Assembly (NCBI RefSeq): GCF_000315625.1
Contig: NW_005434659.1
Location: 1 to 64,000 of the forward strand
DNA from: Guillardia theta CCMP2712
Taxonomy: Eukaryota > Cryptophyceae > Pyrenomonadales > Geminigeraceae
Direction: 5' to 3'
Length of the DNA stretch: 64,000 nucleotides
The first letter of the stretch is position 1, and every line of letters starts with the position of its first letter. Position numbers and translations under genes: made by a program. The notes under the pieces are model-generated. The model searched no databases and was not told where the DNA came from. It saw only the letters and a list, made by a program, of their open reading frames with translations. Below, piece by piece: positions 9,344 through 23,300 of this stretch.

Positions 9344-12300
9344 ATGATGTATCTGTTAAAGCGACGTCAACAGGAGCAGCATGCACGTGGAGTAAAAAGC
9401 TTGGATGCAGCCGAGCTATTTTTACAACAAGGACACAATCTGTACATGATTGTCGAAACTCATCTGTGTCGTCCTAACCTTTAATTGTCAGATACAATTC
9501 TAAAGATTATTGTGAAGCTATCGAAGCTTTTAAGAAGGGTGAAATCTTTTCCCACGTGTTGAAGTCTTGTCTGATGATTGAAATGCTAGCCAGCAGCTGG
9601 TATTTCCGTAAGGGTGAGAGGTCCAAGAGTGAAATTGCAAAAGCTTGGGTTCGTCGGGTATGATTCCCCTTTAGTTCATTACATTCGTTTTACGTTGGAA
9701 TAGGCCAAAGTAGCCCTGATTGAGAGGAATGTCTCTTCCTGCCTTCAAGATGTTGGGAGGTGTTGCAAAACAGAATGATCGAGTAGTGATTTTTGACTGA
9801 TTTACGTAGCTGCTTCTGTGTTTGCGAATTGACAAGATATCTAAGAATTTATGATCTCACTGTGAAGAGGTTTGGTAATGCTCAGATGGCTTGGACTGCA
9901 ACACGAGACAAGGAACTATCGTTTCAAAAGGGGGATGTAATTCAGGTTTACAAGTTGAATGAGGTGTTGTTTTGTTCCATACTTGAAGGGTCAGAATGAT
10001 GAATGAATGATAGATGTTGTCACAAGAGGACCACTTTCACACGTGGTATGATGGACGTGTGAACGACAAAGAAGGGGTGTTCCCTTCTAAGACGTGGTTA
10101 TATCGACCGAATGGAAATCCTGTGAGTTTCAGTTGGTTTTTGTCATGTTTTGCTGATGTTATCCAGATCTTGGATGACGATGGAAATCATTCTAATCAAA
10201 CCATCGTCCAACTAATACCAAATTCCTTATACCTAGATTATTGTCTTGGTGGTCGCGAACAAGACAAATTTAGCATGCAAGAAACCAAAACATCTTTAGA
10301 TTTCAATCCAGCAATGATATGGTAGAAATTGTACATGTATGCATTTTTTAACAAGAAATTGCAGGATTGACGAAGCTGACACAAACAGTCTAAAGAATGG
10401 AATTCTCCCTGAACTGAAATATATCAAGTAAGCCCACAATGTGCGATCATCTGTGTTGATATTGAGGAATTTAGACGGAAACTTGGAGTAGAAAATGAAC
10501 GAGCCGGAAGAGTTCGAAAGACATTAAGATTCCATGACTTCTTGTTACTGCTGAGTGACTTGGAAATCGTTGCCCCGCGAGGAAGCTCGCCAACATCGTA
10601 TCAAATATCTTCTGACAAGGCAGCTCGACTTTTCTCTTCGAGCAAACCGGCATCATTGATACGTGGATAGGCATTCGAGATTTTCCGTGAAGCTCATGGA
10701 CAAGAGGTGTGTTCATTTGTATCAACCCTGGGAAGATCAATTTCCATCACAGGCTGCAAACGATCACTCAGATCTCGACTTCGACGCTTTCATCACCGCC
10801 ATGCGTACGTGCGATTGTTGAACTACCTGAGAGACTCAATCCTCCATAGATGCCATCAAGCAAGAGCTGAATATCCCAAACTCGTTACATGAGGCTGAAA
10901 ATTCTGAAGAGGGGTACATCCAGATAAATTGTTAGATTTGATGATCATCACGCAGAACATGGAGCTGCTCGTTCGGAACACGCACATTCGTCAATTCAAT
11001 AAATGATCTTACGGAAGCTTTCAGAATGATCCATTCGATTGATCAGTACAAACTAACTACCATGTTCCAGATACATATTTGTAATCCAACTTCACACAGA
11101 TCGTGGGGAAAAATCATAAAGATGAAGATACGGAAAATAGCAATACAATTTGCAGCATTTCAAGAAACTCATGCTAAGCAATTGACTATGGACAAGAGAT
11201 TTTGGTGGGCAACCAGCGTTTTCAAATATGCTGAAAGCTTGTACAATGGCAAAGTTGGAAATGAAGAGACGTTGGTGGAAAATTTGCATATATTTGATGC
11301 TCATGAAGACTGCAGGCAATTTGGTGCTATTCCTGAAAAATTGTTAGAAGTACATAGAAGTTACATCTCCAATCAATATCAGATTGCGATGGCTGCTTTA
11401 AAGAAGGCCACTGAACCAGGACTCTTGTTGGATTCTGAAAAGGTCATTTTCAAAAATGTTCGTTATTTTCTCATCAGTTTGGAAGGACTACACCTTAGTA
11501 TATGACAAGCACTCTGAAATCGCTATTAAGATTTTTTCCGAGCTTGAAGATCATATGGTAACAATGGTTTCAACATATTTACTCCGATGATTTTGGAACA
11601 GGCATTGGGGACGGTTTTGCGTTTTAAAGCAGAGCTTGCTTTGAGAAATGGTGATATCAAAGAAGCGTTTGAAGCCGCAAAACTATCTGAAAAAGAGTAA
11701 GCTTTTGAAGCCAGTGTTTCTCAACATCATTTTAAGCTTTGGAAAGGTTTTCTTGGCATGGTGATAAACAAGGAATTTCGACAGCATTTCGATTACTGGG
11801 AGATATTGCAGTTATCAATGGGAAAGTGATTCAGGTAGTTCTATAGTTTATTGGAAATATATCTGCACAACAGTCATTTATTTTATTCCTTCTAGGCAAT
11901 AGGATACTTCAACGCTGCTTTGCAAATCGCCGCAGATCACAACGACATCTCGACTGAATGTGTGATACATGAAAGGATAGGTGAAGCCCAGTTTTGGTAA
12001 CAAATACGATTGAATCGATTGGACATGAAAGCGCACTAATGCTTCATTTCTGTAGGAAGGGAAACTACATATTGGCAAAAAATCATTTTCAAAAATGTCT
12101 TGAATTATCTGGAGGAATTGATCAGATACGAATGAAAGCCAAAGCGATGGGAGGAATCGGCCGTGTTGAAAAAGAACAAGGATGTTACGAAAAAAGTCAG
12201 CAGCTCTTGTAATTGGAATTCTCGCGTTTATTCATTTCATCTTTTGACGATTACATAATAGGAAGGAAAGTTCCAACCTCTTGGAGAAGCTAGATGACAA

Positions 12301-13723
12301 GATTGAAGTGGATAATGCTTGAATTTAACATTGCACAAGTGATCCATACGCAGGCAGCAATGATAAAATTTGAGCACGCGGAGATACAGAAAATTCTGTT
12401 TGAAAATGATTGGAAAAGGAAGATAGAAGCTGCGTCATCTTCGCTTGAGAGCAATCTGGCGCGGTACGACCATGCTTTGTCTATGTCACACTCACTTGGT
12501 TTTGGTTGTTGCTGGCAGCTGTCTTGCAAATCATAACAAATTGATGCTTTCAAGAATCATGGCAATCCTTTGGATATGGCGAACAACTTCGCGAATGTCG
12601 AGCGAGTTGAGGATTAGAATGTAGCCATTTGTTTCATGTACAAGATTCCTTTGAGCCGGTCTGATCACAGGAGACAAGGAGAATCGTTGATAGATACGAT
12701 GAAGCAGCTGTAATCATTTGACCTCTCAACACACGGATGCGTTATACTTCTTCCAGTTCATACGACGCTGTACTTGAAGGAGAAAAGATATTGAAACGAG
12801 TGGAAGGCGTTGGAGACTCAATAACTAGTACGACCTGGGCAAGTTGTACATGGTAAAACTAACTTTGCCTCATAGAGACTGATTTATTGGTGAAAATTGT
12901 CGAGATGAAAATGGTTATTTCAATGATTTCATCACAAATATGACAAAAGTCATTGCAGCTTGGTCTAGAGTCGGGCAACAATGTATGGAGAAAGGCATTA
13001 TCATGTCTGCAACATCATGACTTTTGTACAGGTCGAACAGCTGATCAATGTTGCAAGCATGATTTTGGAGGAGAATGCATGCACCCTCAAGTTAGCATAC
13101 CTACAAATACTGCGAGGTAGAGTCAGGTGCCGAATTCTGCAATGCTTTTTGCTGGTTGAAGGATCAACGCTCAAGGATGCTAGACGGAAGGTTGCAAGAA
13201 GCCATCGAATGCTTCTTGGAGAGTGCAAGGTATTCAACATTGCCCAACATGTCACTTTGATATTGATTTTCTCAGTATGCTGAGAAGTAGCGGGCAAAGA
13301 GAATCTTTGAACCTGGCAAATTGGTATTGATAAGATCGCATTTTGTTGCAATCAAAGATTTTCTGCAGTTTTTGGTTTCTCAGCATTTCTCGCAACCTAT
13401 CTAAGCAGGAGTTTGTGCATGATCTTCGCACCTCCCTCGAAATGTACAAGGTATACATCGCAACTATGCAAAAGCCGAAAGTCAAAACCTGCAGACATTA
13501 GGAACATCAAGAATGTGTATGTTGTGTGCATCAAGGATCTCAGGGGCTTGTTATACTTGTTTAGAATGTTATCAAGTAGATTACTGCAAAGATTGTTATG
13601 CAGAATGTGCGATGAATGGAAGGTACTCGTGGTCTTCATCTTTTGTATTTGATTGACTCGATGTTTATCGACAGGTCTTGTCACAAGACATCCAGTATGT
13701 TGAGAGCTGCCCGCCCCTTATGA
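9344..13723 (+). CDS. Intron-dense TPR / SH3 / zinc-finger scaffold protein
   Basis: A run of many short exons on the plus strand. Exons at 9344-9441 and 9492-9657 encode a helical TPR-like start (ELFLQQGHNL, then DYCEAIEAFKKGEIF). Exons ending near 9969 and at 10014-10121 form an SH3 domain (ELSFQKGDVIQVYK, then GVFPSKTW). EF-hand-like segments follow (FHDFLLLLSDLEIV near 10540; DLDFDAFITAM near 10780). TPR exons come next at about 11150-11480, 11600-11700, 11900-12220 (FNAALQIAADHND; AKNHFQKCLELSGG) and 13100-13230 (GRLQEAIECFLESA). Near 13515-13622 a Cys-rich finger reads CMLC, CYTC, CLEC, CKDC, CAMNGR, and a last exon adds SCHKT and the stop at 13723. TPR plus SH3 plus Zn finger suggests a cytoplasmic scaffold. 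Several splice joins, notably around 10670, are unresolved, so decay in the middle cannot be excluded. Confidence 0.65.
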
Positions 13724-14312
13724 AGATCATCAATGAAACTGCTCGCTTTTATTTTGAAAAAACCTGCTGACCTAAACATGTTTACGTATGAATGAAGGCA
13801 TTCTGCACAGAAATGAGACATTAAGAATTCTTGTCTTGATAAACAAACCTGATAACTTGCTTCTCCTTCATCGCTTCCAGCTTCATCATTCGCTAAGAGA
13901 AACTTTTGATCTCTGTTCTCAACGAATCCTGAAAGACATGTTGAGAAATTTGCAATGTCAGAAAATTTCTACCAAGATCTCCTTCGACGCTGCTTGGAGG
14001 AATCACAGCACTGACGGCTGAAATCAAAGTGTTCCAGAATGGAACGCGCGGCTGACGGAGACATGAGAGGTACACACGAGATCTTCGACATACATCATGA
14101 TCCCGCACTCCCGATGGAAAGCCAAGGTCTGCCACAGCGCTGAGGGTGTCGCTTATCTGCGATTAATGTCAATGCTTGCTGATTAGCTGCCATCGATTGT
14201 TACTTCAATCTTTCTGTAAACAGTCCCAGCTGCTCGCGAGATCGCCGATTGAGCAACTTCTTCGTTCCAACAAAATTCTAACACAAGTATGAAAAACTTG
14301 TGATAAAAAGCA
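13724..14312. other. Convergent 3' intergenic region
   Basis: Between the stop of the TPR/SH3 gene and the stop of the giant membrane-protein gene. A short plus-strand frame at 13788-14021 has no recognised domain. It might be a further exon of the upstream gene, but no convincing splice sites were found. Confidence 0.4.
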
Positions 14313-17300
14313 TTAATCGAGACCTATATCTTCAAGAGCCTGAATCTGAATAGGCTGCAATCTCCCAGCATGATATAATTCGCGCTGCAATATTGAATTG
14401 AGCGAGAGAGTAAAGCTATCAATCAAGTGCTTGTTGCCTGCTCGTGTACCCATAGTCCAAGCTCTCCATCGAACCATTTTGAATTCATCGGTACAGCCTG
14501 TAACAAAATGAGTAGTTGTGAACAAAATCGGGAATGACATCGTACTGTATGTCCAGTCCGGGTTCTAAATTCCCTCAACCTGGCGAAAGAATCGATCACA
14601 GCAGAATATCAAAACGAAAATAATGTTTCCTTGCAAAGTTTCTATTCCATTTGGAGTGATCAAGCAGTTTGTGTTGATCCTGTCGTATACGAATCTATTC
14701 CATCAATCATGTTCAGCAAAGCAGAAATACTATGAAGACGTCCAGAGGCTGCACCGTACCTTCAAATCTTCAAGCTCTCCTTCGCTTATCTCCCTTCCGC
14801 TTAATAGAACTGCGAGGGAGGATTATTTGAACCTTGAATTAGCGTACACTCCTTACGATCATGCAATTTTCTAATCCATGCATCCACATTCGTAACATCA
14901 AAACCTGCTTCGAGCACTGAAGCAACATCAGTATCAAAACAAATGATTGTAGAAGTCGTCTACATTGTTGTTTCAAGCGCTCAAGCTCAGCAAGACGATT
15001 TGCAAGTTCATCGTGTCGGGGATGTCTTGGTAATTCCAGTGATGTTTCATTTTCTGATTCATATTTCGCTACCTCCGCAGGTGAAATTTCCTTGAGGCTC
15101 CAAGTGAGGGGAGAGATCGCAGAATTCTCCGTCACCTGCGTCTCTGTCTCTTTTGTCGCAGCTGGACTACGGTTTGAAGGAGATCTCGACCTGATACATG
15201 CTGACGAGAAACATAAAATCCATGTGTATCCCTCACCTCTTAGCGAACGAAAAGAAATTCCGACTTGTTCTTGCGCTCTTTTCCAAAGATTTTTCTGAAT
15301 TTGCCAATTCTTGCAACAAACGATCCTGATTTGCTTGTTCCTGCATCCTCTTTTCCTGTGTAAATGTATCATTCTCAAGACTATCAATTCTTCCTCGGCT
15401 TACCTGCTCTTCTAATCGTATTTTCTTTCGTTCGAGGATTAACGCCACTGCTGACTCAGTATCCTTGTCCATAGCATCAAAACTTTGCGTGAAAAAGACT
15501 TTCTCCTACCCTCTTTTGCTTGGCATCCTGCATTTCTGCGATTTCCTGAAACGAAAATCAAAGAGGGGATCGAACATGAAGGACGAGAGATTCCTTTTGC
15601 AGCTGGAAGGCGTTGATCTTCTTTCTCCAAAATTTGACTCTCTGCATGTTAAAGTGAATGAACGAGCGAGGCAACACATTAAAATGACCTCCTTTAGAAC
15701 GAGAACTTCCTTGGATTGCACCCCCGTCTAGCATGAAAATGTAAGCTTGAGAACTCCTCGGCTTCCTCACCTTGGCCAATTTCTTGTCTACGAAATCCTT
15801 CATGCTCTACAATACAAGTCAAACAACCTTTTGGATCAGTGAAAGTGGATTGAGTAACATTTTTCTGTGGAACGGATTGAAGAATATCACAGTAATATGA
15901 TTTCTTGCCAAAAAATGGTTCCTTGCCATGATACACATTAGGCAATTCGAGGAGCACAACTGTGAGTTACCTTAAAAGCTCGGTTTTCAAAGTTTTCTCG
16001 CATCAACCCCTTCAACTTTGTAACATCGGAACTCTAAACTGAAGAATTTAAAAGAATCAAGAAAACATAGGATTGAATCACACCTTCAATGTGCCTTCGT
16101 CGTATCGACTGTTGTTTACAATATGCAGTTAAGAGAACTTTATCGCAACCGGAGCATCATACCCGATGATGTACTTCTTGAGTTCTTTTTGATTTTCCGC
16201 ACAGATTCCAGAATTTCCTAGAAGGATCTGTGAATGCGCAAGATTGCAGAAAGATGATGAAATACTTAAGCCATTCTGCAACTTATCAGCTGAGAGCTGA
16301 AAAGGCTCTGTAGTTTGATTTTGAAAATGGAATGTAACTTTTGATCCCTTCCCTAGACCAGCAAAGTCAAAAACTTTCAGAGGCCAAATTTTGATAAGAT
16401 CGAAGCTCAGTGGTTGCACTGACCAACTTTGTTGTGCGCTTCTTGAATGATTGAGTCTATTTTTGCTTGTCCTGATGTCTGTAAGCACAAGATAACACAT
16501 CCAGGAGTCACCTTGCGAGGGCGTTGCCGACGAAGTGAGTACGGATTGGAGAATTTTCTAAAGCAAAATTGCTTATGAATGATTCAATGTCAAGTAAATT
16601 TCTTTGGAATACCATGTTCGACTCTTCTTCCAAAATCTGACAAATAGCAAAATATTCATTTGATTGCTATCATTCTTAATTGAAACATACCTGCTGGTCC
16701 ATATTCACATACAGCGAGTAGAAGAAAGGATTTCTGATCTCTTCCAGCAAATCTCTCTCAATCTGAACGCAATTAATCCTGGCATCTCAAAAGTGTAAAA
16801 AACTTACAGCTGTCTTCGCAAGCTTTTCTTTCTTCTGATCTTGTTCCAGTTCAAGCTCCTGCAAAATTGATCAGCTGCACAATTGCATTGAAAAGCGTAT
16901 GACAGATAGTCTCCAAGAAATCGTTGCTTTCAGCCAGTCTCTATAGAATGCAAGTCAACGCAAAAGCTGTTCATCAAGGATAATTGTGACATTGTGTAGC
17001 TTTCTATTGAGTCAGACTTTGGTTTAAGACCCTTCATGGTCTTCAGCTGATCCTTGGCTTCCTATGTAAGAAATAACTGTCAAAACAAATCCATTTCAGC
17101 ATCCTAGCGTATTGTCTGACTTGAAGTGACAGGAGAATGTCCTCGCCATCATCAGCATCGATCTTGTTCCTCAGTTCTTGAATGCCCTGAATGTTCAATC
17201 AGAATACAATGAACGAGAATTATCTTTACAGTGTCCATTTCATCTTTGTTGGCATCGAAGTCTCGTCCACCTTTAGATCCCTGAGACAAATATCATGTTC

Positions 17301-20300
17301 AAACTGCATTGGACGACTCCAAGTAAACCTCCACTGGCAACTGCCTTTTCCTCCTCCTGTATACGAGGGCTATGCACATCAGCGCACAAACAGCTCCGCC
17401 TCCGCCTGATAACGATAGGTCAGCTGCGCCGACATAGACAAGCTTCCGAAGACCCGCAATCCCTCCAACGCAATATGCATTAGAGCTACAGGAAAATTCT
17501 CTAAATGAGAAAAGTCAAACATTAAATCTTGCAAAGTCATTTTTCATACTTTGATGTAACTGCAACAGGCGAAGGGGCAGATACACCAGCAGGCGTAGTC
17601 ATCACTGCAATTTCATATCTTTCGTCAGCATGATGTATGTAGAAAGTATTTTACCATTTTCCACTGAAATTTCAGTGGCAGACGTATTCGTCGCCACGCG
17701 GGAAGATGCAGGAGCTGTTGCAGGTGCAGGAGCAAATCCCGCTGGCGTCACTCGCACAGCATACGTGGAGAATGAAGTAGTCGAGCCAAGCACGACTCCT
17801 TCGCTTGTCTTCACTGCTGTATCTCTATTCATACCTACAAAATCATTCAAAATCTGGAAAGGAACTGCAGTCGTATGGGCCTTCACAAAATATCTTCTCA
17901 CCTGCTGGATATGGCTTTCGCTCCCATGTGAATGTAGCTAAAACGAAAATCATCCAAAAAAGTCAAAATGTGTCATGACGTCATCTTACAGGTATTCAGT
18001 TTCCAGACAGCCAGTTCAAAATTTCGATTCAAGTATGGCAGAGCCTTGGAAGAAAAGATTCATTGGATCATTCAAGAATATGTTTGTTACCTGATCTTGA
18101 TTGAATGGAATAGTAATTGTGACCGGACTCTTAAACTATGTTTTGATATCTTTCAATAAACATTTCTTGATTCAAGTCCAATTACCTGAACTCCATCTGG
18201 TCCAAAGTTGTACCCCATAGAAAGAATCTTCATGATCGAAGCAACCAAGAAAATCAGTACAAGAATCGTTTCCAGCCTTTTGATAATTTTTGATGCATCA
18301 CCTTCCCGCCGTCATCCGCGAGCAATTTTCGCCTACCAAGTGAACTTATGGAAAAGAATTTGAAATTATCCCACCATACCGAAGTGACAGCATCGCGTTG
18401 AGATCGATCACTGTGATTGACAAGGCTCCAGCGTCCGAAGGCCACACATCTTGAAACGCATCAGCACTTCAGGCTTGGCCAACTCTCTCAACCTTTCGGC
18501 ATGCTTATTTGCACTCCAGAGCCTGCAAGTCCCAAAGTTCCTCCATTAGTCGGGGGAGGAAACAATTTGTTGTCCTGAGAGTCATTTAGACTTTCTGATA
18601 GATTTCAACCGAAGTTTGGTTATACCAATACTTTCACCGGCCCCAATGATTCCAAACCTGCAAAAACAACTGGTCCTGTTGAATTATCTAGCACGTATCC
18701 AACCTGCATATATTCAACAATGGCCCTAACGAGATATCTTGATACCTTGCAGGCAATTTCTACTTTCTGGAATGCATTCAATTGCTCTAAGCCAGAGAAA
18801 TAAGTATTCGGTACCACGCTTTCACCAAGCTGGCATTTAAAGGTGACTGTCAGCATATAGATATGAAACCCTTACTTCGAAATAATCTATTGCTGGGCAC
18901 TTTCCTTGAAACAGTACACAAGTTTTTGCAACATTATCGAACATGCAATTTTGCTGACAGACAAGACTCTTTGAACCTGTTGTAGGCATGATTGGATTGT
19001 CAGCACATAGATATTCCTTCGAAGAACAGTTTGAACTGGCCTTCGATAGTGAAGGCATAGCTTTCCACACAGCTATTGGGCGCAGTAAGAGAGCGAAAGG
19101 AAAGTTGGCAATTTGGCAACCTGATTGTAATAATGTCCAAATACGTAACGTTTCCAGAAAGTTGAGATGCCTTTCGTAAAGAAAAGTTAGGTAAGAAGAA
19201 CAATGCGATCAAGTCCCACAAAAAGAAAGCTTTAGTTTACCAAAATATGTTGTCCATTCGAGAGCATAACTTTCGTGTTGGCATCTTTCTAAATTTCAGA
19301 GATTGCAACCATCAAGTTATGCATGTACTACGAGAGGTTGTATTGGAAGTTGCGTTTGAATCATTTGCAAAAATGATTGATGACAGGGGGCATCTGCGAA
19401 GGATTTTCATCAAAATTTTCAAATACATCTCGTCACTGATACTAACGTAATCAAGATGCAGGTTACATCTGCCAATCTTGAAATGTTTTCTGAAAGGACC
19501 CATTTGCCTGCAGAGAAATTCAGCCAAGGTGACATCTTGAAGATATGTAGCACCTTTGAGGCCACACTTGATCTTCCAGGATTGCTGGCACTGATATTGG
19601 TTGCTGTCGGATCTCATATAACCCTACAAATGCGGCATTCATATCATTTTTTATATGTGCACTTTTGTTCGGTTCATTTTACCGTGTCGCACTTAATTTC
19701 AATTTCCGAAGCATCCCCATACCCATACTTGCGATCGGCATTCCACGAAGCGGTGACAACTGGATTGGCTTTAGACCACCGCCGTTTAAAGCCTCCTGTC
19801 TCTTGCCATGGCTATTTGCAGGGGGAGCGAAAATTGGGCAGTGAAGAGGCTCGCAAGGGGGAGGTTCTTGGAATCTAGAAAATAAATCAAACCTTTCAGT
19901 ATGCAAACGCATCGTCGCTTGTGGAAGAACTACCCGCAATTCCAATACTTGATCACACTAGCTGCTTCTCCGTCTACACCGTCATCATTTGGTGCTGCGC
20001 ATGTCGTCTTCCATGAAAGCTCTATAGTTTCAGATCGTTAAACAAGCTTTCAAGGTACACTCTGGCTCACGTTCAGGGGCCGTTCCGTTCTGAATGCTAT
20101 ATCCCGGTTTGCACATGAATTCCACTTGGGTATTCCTGAACAACCTTTTTCATGCAAAGTAGCTTTGAATCAGGCGTTTCCTGATGATGTACTGGGGATC
20201 CGTGTATCCAGATACGTCTGCCAACTCATTAGGACTCCTTGACGCAGATATGCTTGAGCTCACCTTCTGTTGGACTTAAATCTAGAATCTTTTTGGAGAT

Positions 20301-23300
20301 CAAACAGAGTGAGAAAGAAATGATGGAGAATGTGCAATACATACTTGTGAATAGTTCAACGGACGCAAAAAGTCTAATCCTTGGAGGCATTGTCCGCAAC
20401 CGCATGCCTTGAAATGCTCTTCAAAACAGTAAAATATAGCACTGGGTGAACGATCACCAAATTTGAACAAGTGCTTTCTGGTCCACCGAAAGGCGAGCTT
20501 GAATAAAATTCTGCCAAGTCTATTAGAACAAAGAGTTAAAGGGGAAGGTACTTTCCTTTTGTCTCAGTCTTGGAAAACACAAGCTTTTCTCCTGTAGACT
20601 GCATTTCCAAATGGACAAATCATGCTGATGACTACACAAATTTGAGAAAACATTACCGCTACATAGAAATTCTTCGTCTCTGCTTCGCTTTGCATGTTCA
20701 CCAGTCTGAAGATGCCATCTTCGCTACAAGCAATCTATGGACAATATCACTTCTTGATGGAAGTATTTGCCAAGGAAAAAATATGAAGAATTGCCTTGAA
20801 ATGAAAACCGCAGTTTGGTGGAACAGAGTTGGTGATTCGAAAACCAGCACTGCAGCCTAAGATGTACTGCATCTTTGTCAGAGCATATGCATTCGTATCC
20901 CAAGCTAGGTTACGGTATCATTCCAAATTGCAGTAGGCATTGATCTAACACAATCATTCATGATTGATCACATTCCAACAATTCCTTTCAAACCTGTCTC
21001 CACTTTGCCAAGTAATCAAAGCATTGGGTGGTATCTGAATTTCCCCACAAGATATCACGAGGCAACTGAGGCTCCCGTTCACAACATCTCTCCTTCGATG
21101 TACGCAATCGTCATCGCATCCAATTGTAGTCACAGTCGGGCCTTTGTACTTGAGGCGGTGTCAGTTCAACACTGGTAGAAGAAAAGCGTTTCGAAGGAGC
21201 TTACAGGATCATCAAATCGGAAACCAGGTGGACAGGTAATCTTAGTCTTGAGAGTGAGTATTTGAGGCACTTGCATGGTCCTTGCCTCACCTCTATGTCG
21301 TTCGAAGCGTTTGTTGATCTCTGGCTCTGTCAATATCCCCATCATCTTCGTACAAATGATAATAGTCTTGTTATACCTCTGCAACGGGGAAACTGTTAAT
21401 CTTGAGAGATGGCAATGGGGGACAGGTTGCACTGTAACATGTTTTAGAGCCAAGATTAGATAAAAGATTGGAACCTTGCACAAGTCCAAGAGTCGGAGAA
21501 CGAGCAGTCACTCTGGCACACCTCTTCAAACATCACGCCTGAACAACGAGCTTGCTTGAAGGAATTTGTAGCCTTGTCATACACTGGCTCTGGGTATATG
21601 TTGGAAAGGCTCTCATTGTAATTCTTCGTTTTCCATGGAATGTATCCAGTTGCACATGTGACCTTCAATGTACGATTGAAAAGTATGTTATCTTCCACAT
21701 TGCTGTTTGAAGATTCTCACTTTCATTCATATGCAGTCGCAAAGAAACTCACCTTCCTTGCACTCCGACTCCCATAGCGTAAGTTGTACAAGAGATTGGT
21801 TGGCACTGAAGAACAAATTCGTTTCAGCTATGAAACATCTTAGAATTTGAAACTTTGCCTTGTAGATTGACTCCCATCCATTCAACGAGCAGGATGCATT
21901 GTAGGACCTTGAAGCATCTCAGCAAAAATGTGAATCTACTCAGTAGACTTTTACATCGACAGATTGCACGTCACGATCCCAACTCCTGCGAATCCAATTC
22001 AGTCTATTCAAAGAATTTCCACCCATTGAAATACACCTGTGGATGCTCGATAGCCCTCTTTGCATGTGATAATTACTGTGGAAAACAATTCATTACTGAC
22101 CGATGTCCAATTTTCCTGTCAAAATTCATTCGTTTTCTTAATTACAAAAATCAGACACGCTTACTGCGTATGGATCATCCAGAGGTTGTATTGAATTGAA
22201 CTTGCTGCAAACATGTGGCACACAAGGCTCAACAGTCGAGTACTATATGAATCAGATCATCCTTGGAAAGTTTGAAGTAGTAAATTGAATTTACCTGTCC
22301 ATTGACACAACTGAGAGAATATTCTTTGGTACTGTTGAAATATGTACTTCCGCTGCTTCCAACATAAAAGCCGTAGATGCAGGCAATAGAAAGGGACTGC
22401 AAAGTTTATGTTATTGGAAATTTGACTTGCAAATTTACCTGTCCATGTGATAACTCGATTTCTGATTGGTCCATTGAATCTCCACATCATTTCAGAACAG
22501 CAGGAAGAACTTATATTTGCTTACCTTTCACGCGGGCATTGGAAGTTGATAGATCCTTTCGTCCACAACTGACCATTTGACATTCTACCACTATAAAACA
22601 AGAACTCAACGTAGAGACAACAAGTTGCCTGACTTGTCACCATTGGAATAACTGCAATCATCTTCGCATCTTGCGGTGAAAAATGTCGGGGCTGAGGATA
22701 GATTTGATCCCGCTCTAAACAAGAGTGTCATTCACGTACTTCCAAGTCGAACACACCTGTATCCGGTCAAGCAATGTACTTCAATTACTTCACCAAAAGC
22801 TCTGGAAGTATTCAAAAGCGTAGAACTTTCATCAAGCGTTACACATGCACATGAAAGTGAAAAATTCAAAAACCTTGAATTAATGTTTGTAACTTGGACT
22901 GCAGCAAGAAAAGCTGGACATGAAATCATTTGGCACTGCATCACAAGATGATCATCGAACTGCGGAGAATGAATTGTTTTGAGCATTACACTCTCGTAGG
23001 AATCATATCCGCAAGCATCATTGCAAACGGCATAGTACGTCCGATTGTAGCTGCAGGTGTCAACGTATGTCGATGTTTCACCCGTCGGCATCGCGCGTGT
23101 CCCAATAGGGCAGTCAACCGCAACCTGTCAGGCATCAGGGACGACCAAGCTGATGCATCTGCATGCTCACCCCTTTGCCAAAAGTGAGCCTGCCTGATTG
23201 TTTGGTCGTCCCGTTGTCGGGGGGGATGAAAGATTCGCACTGCACTGGCAAACACTGCAAGACGAATCATTGTACAACTTTGATCAGCTGAACTACCTCA

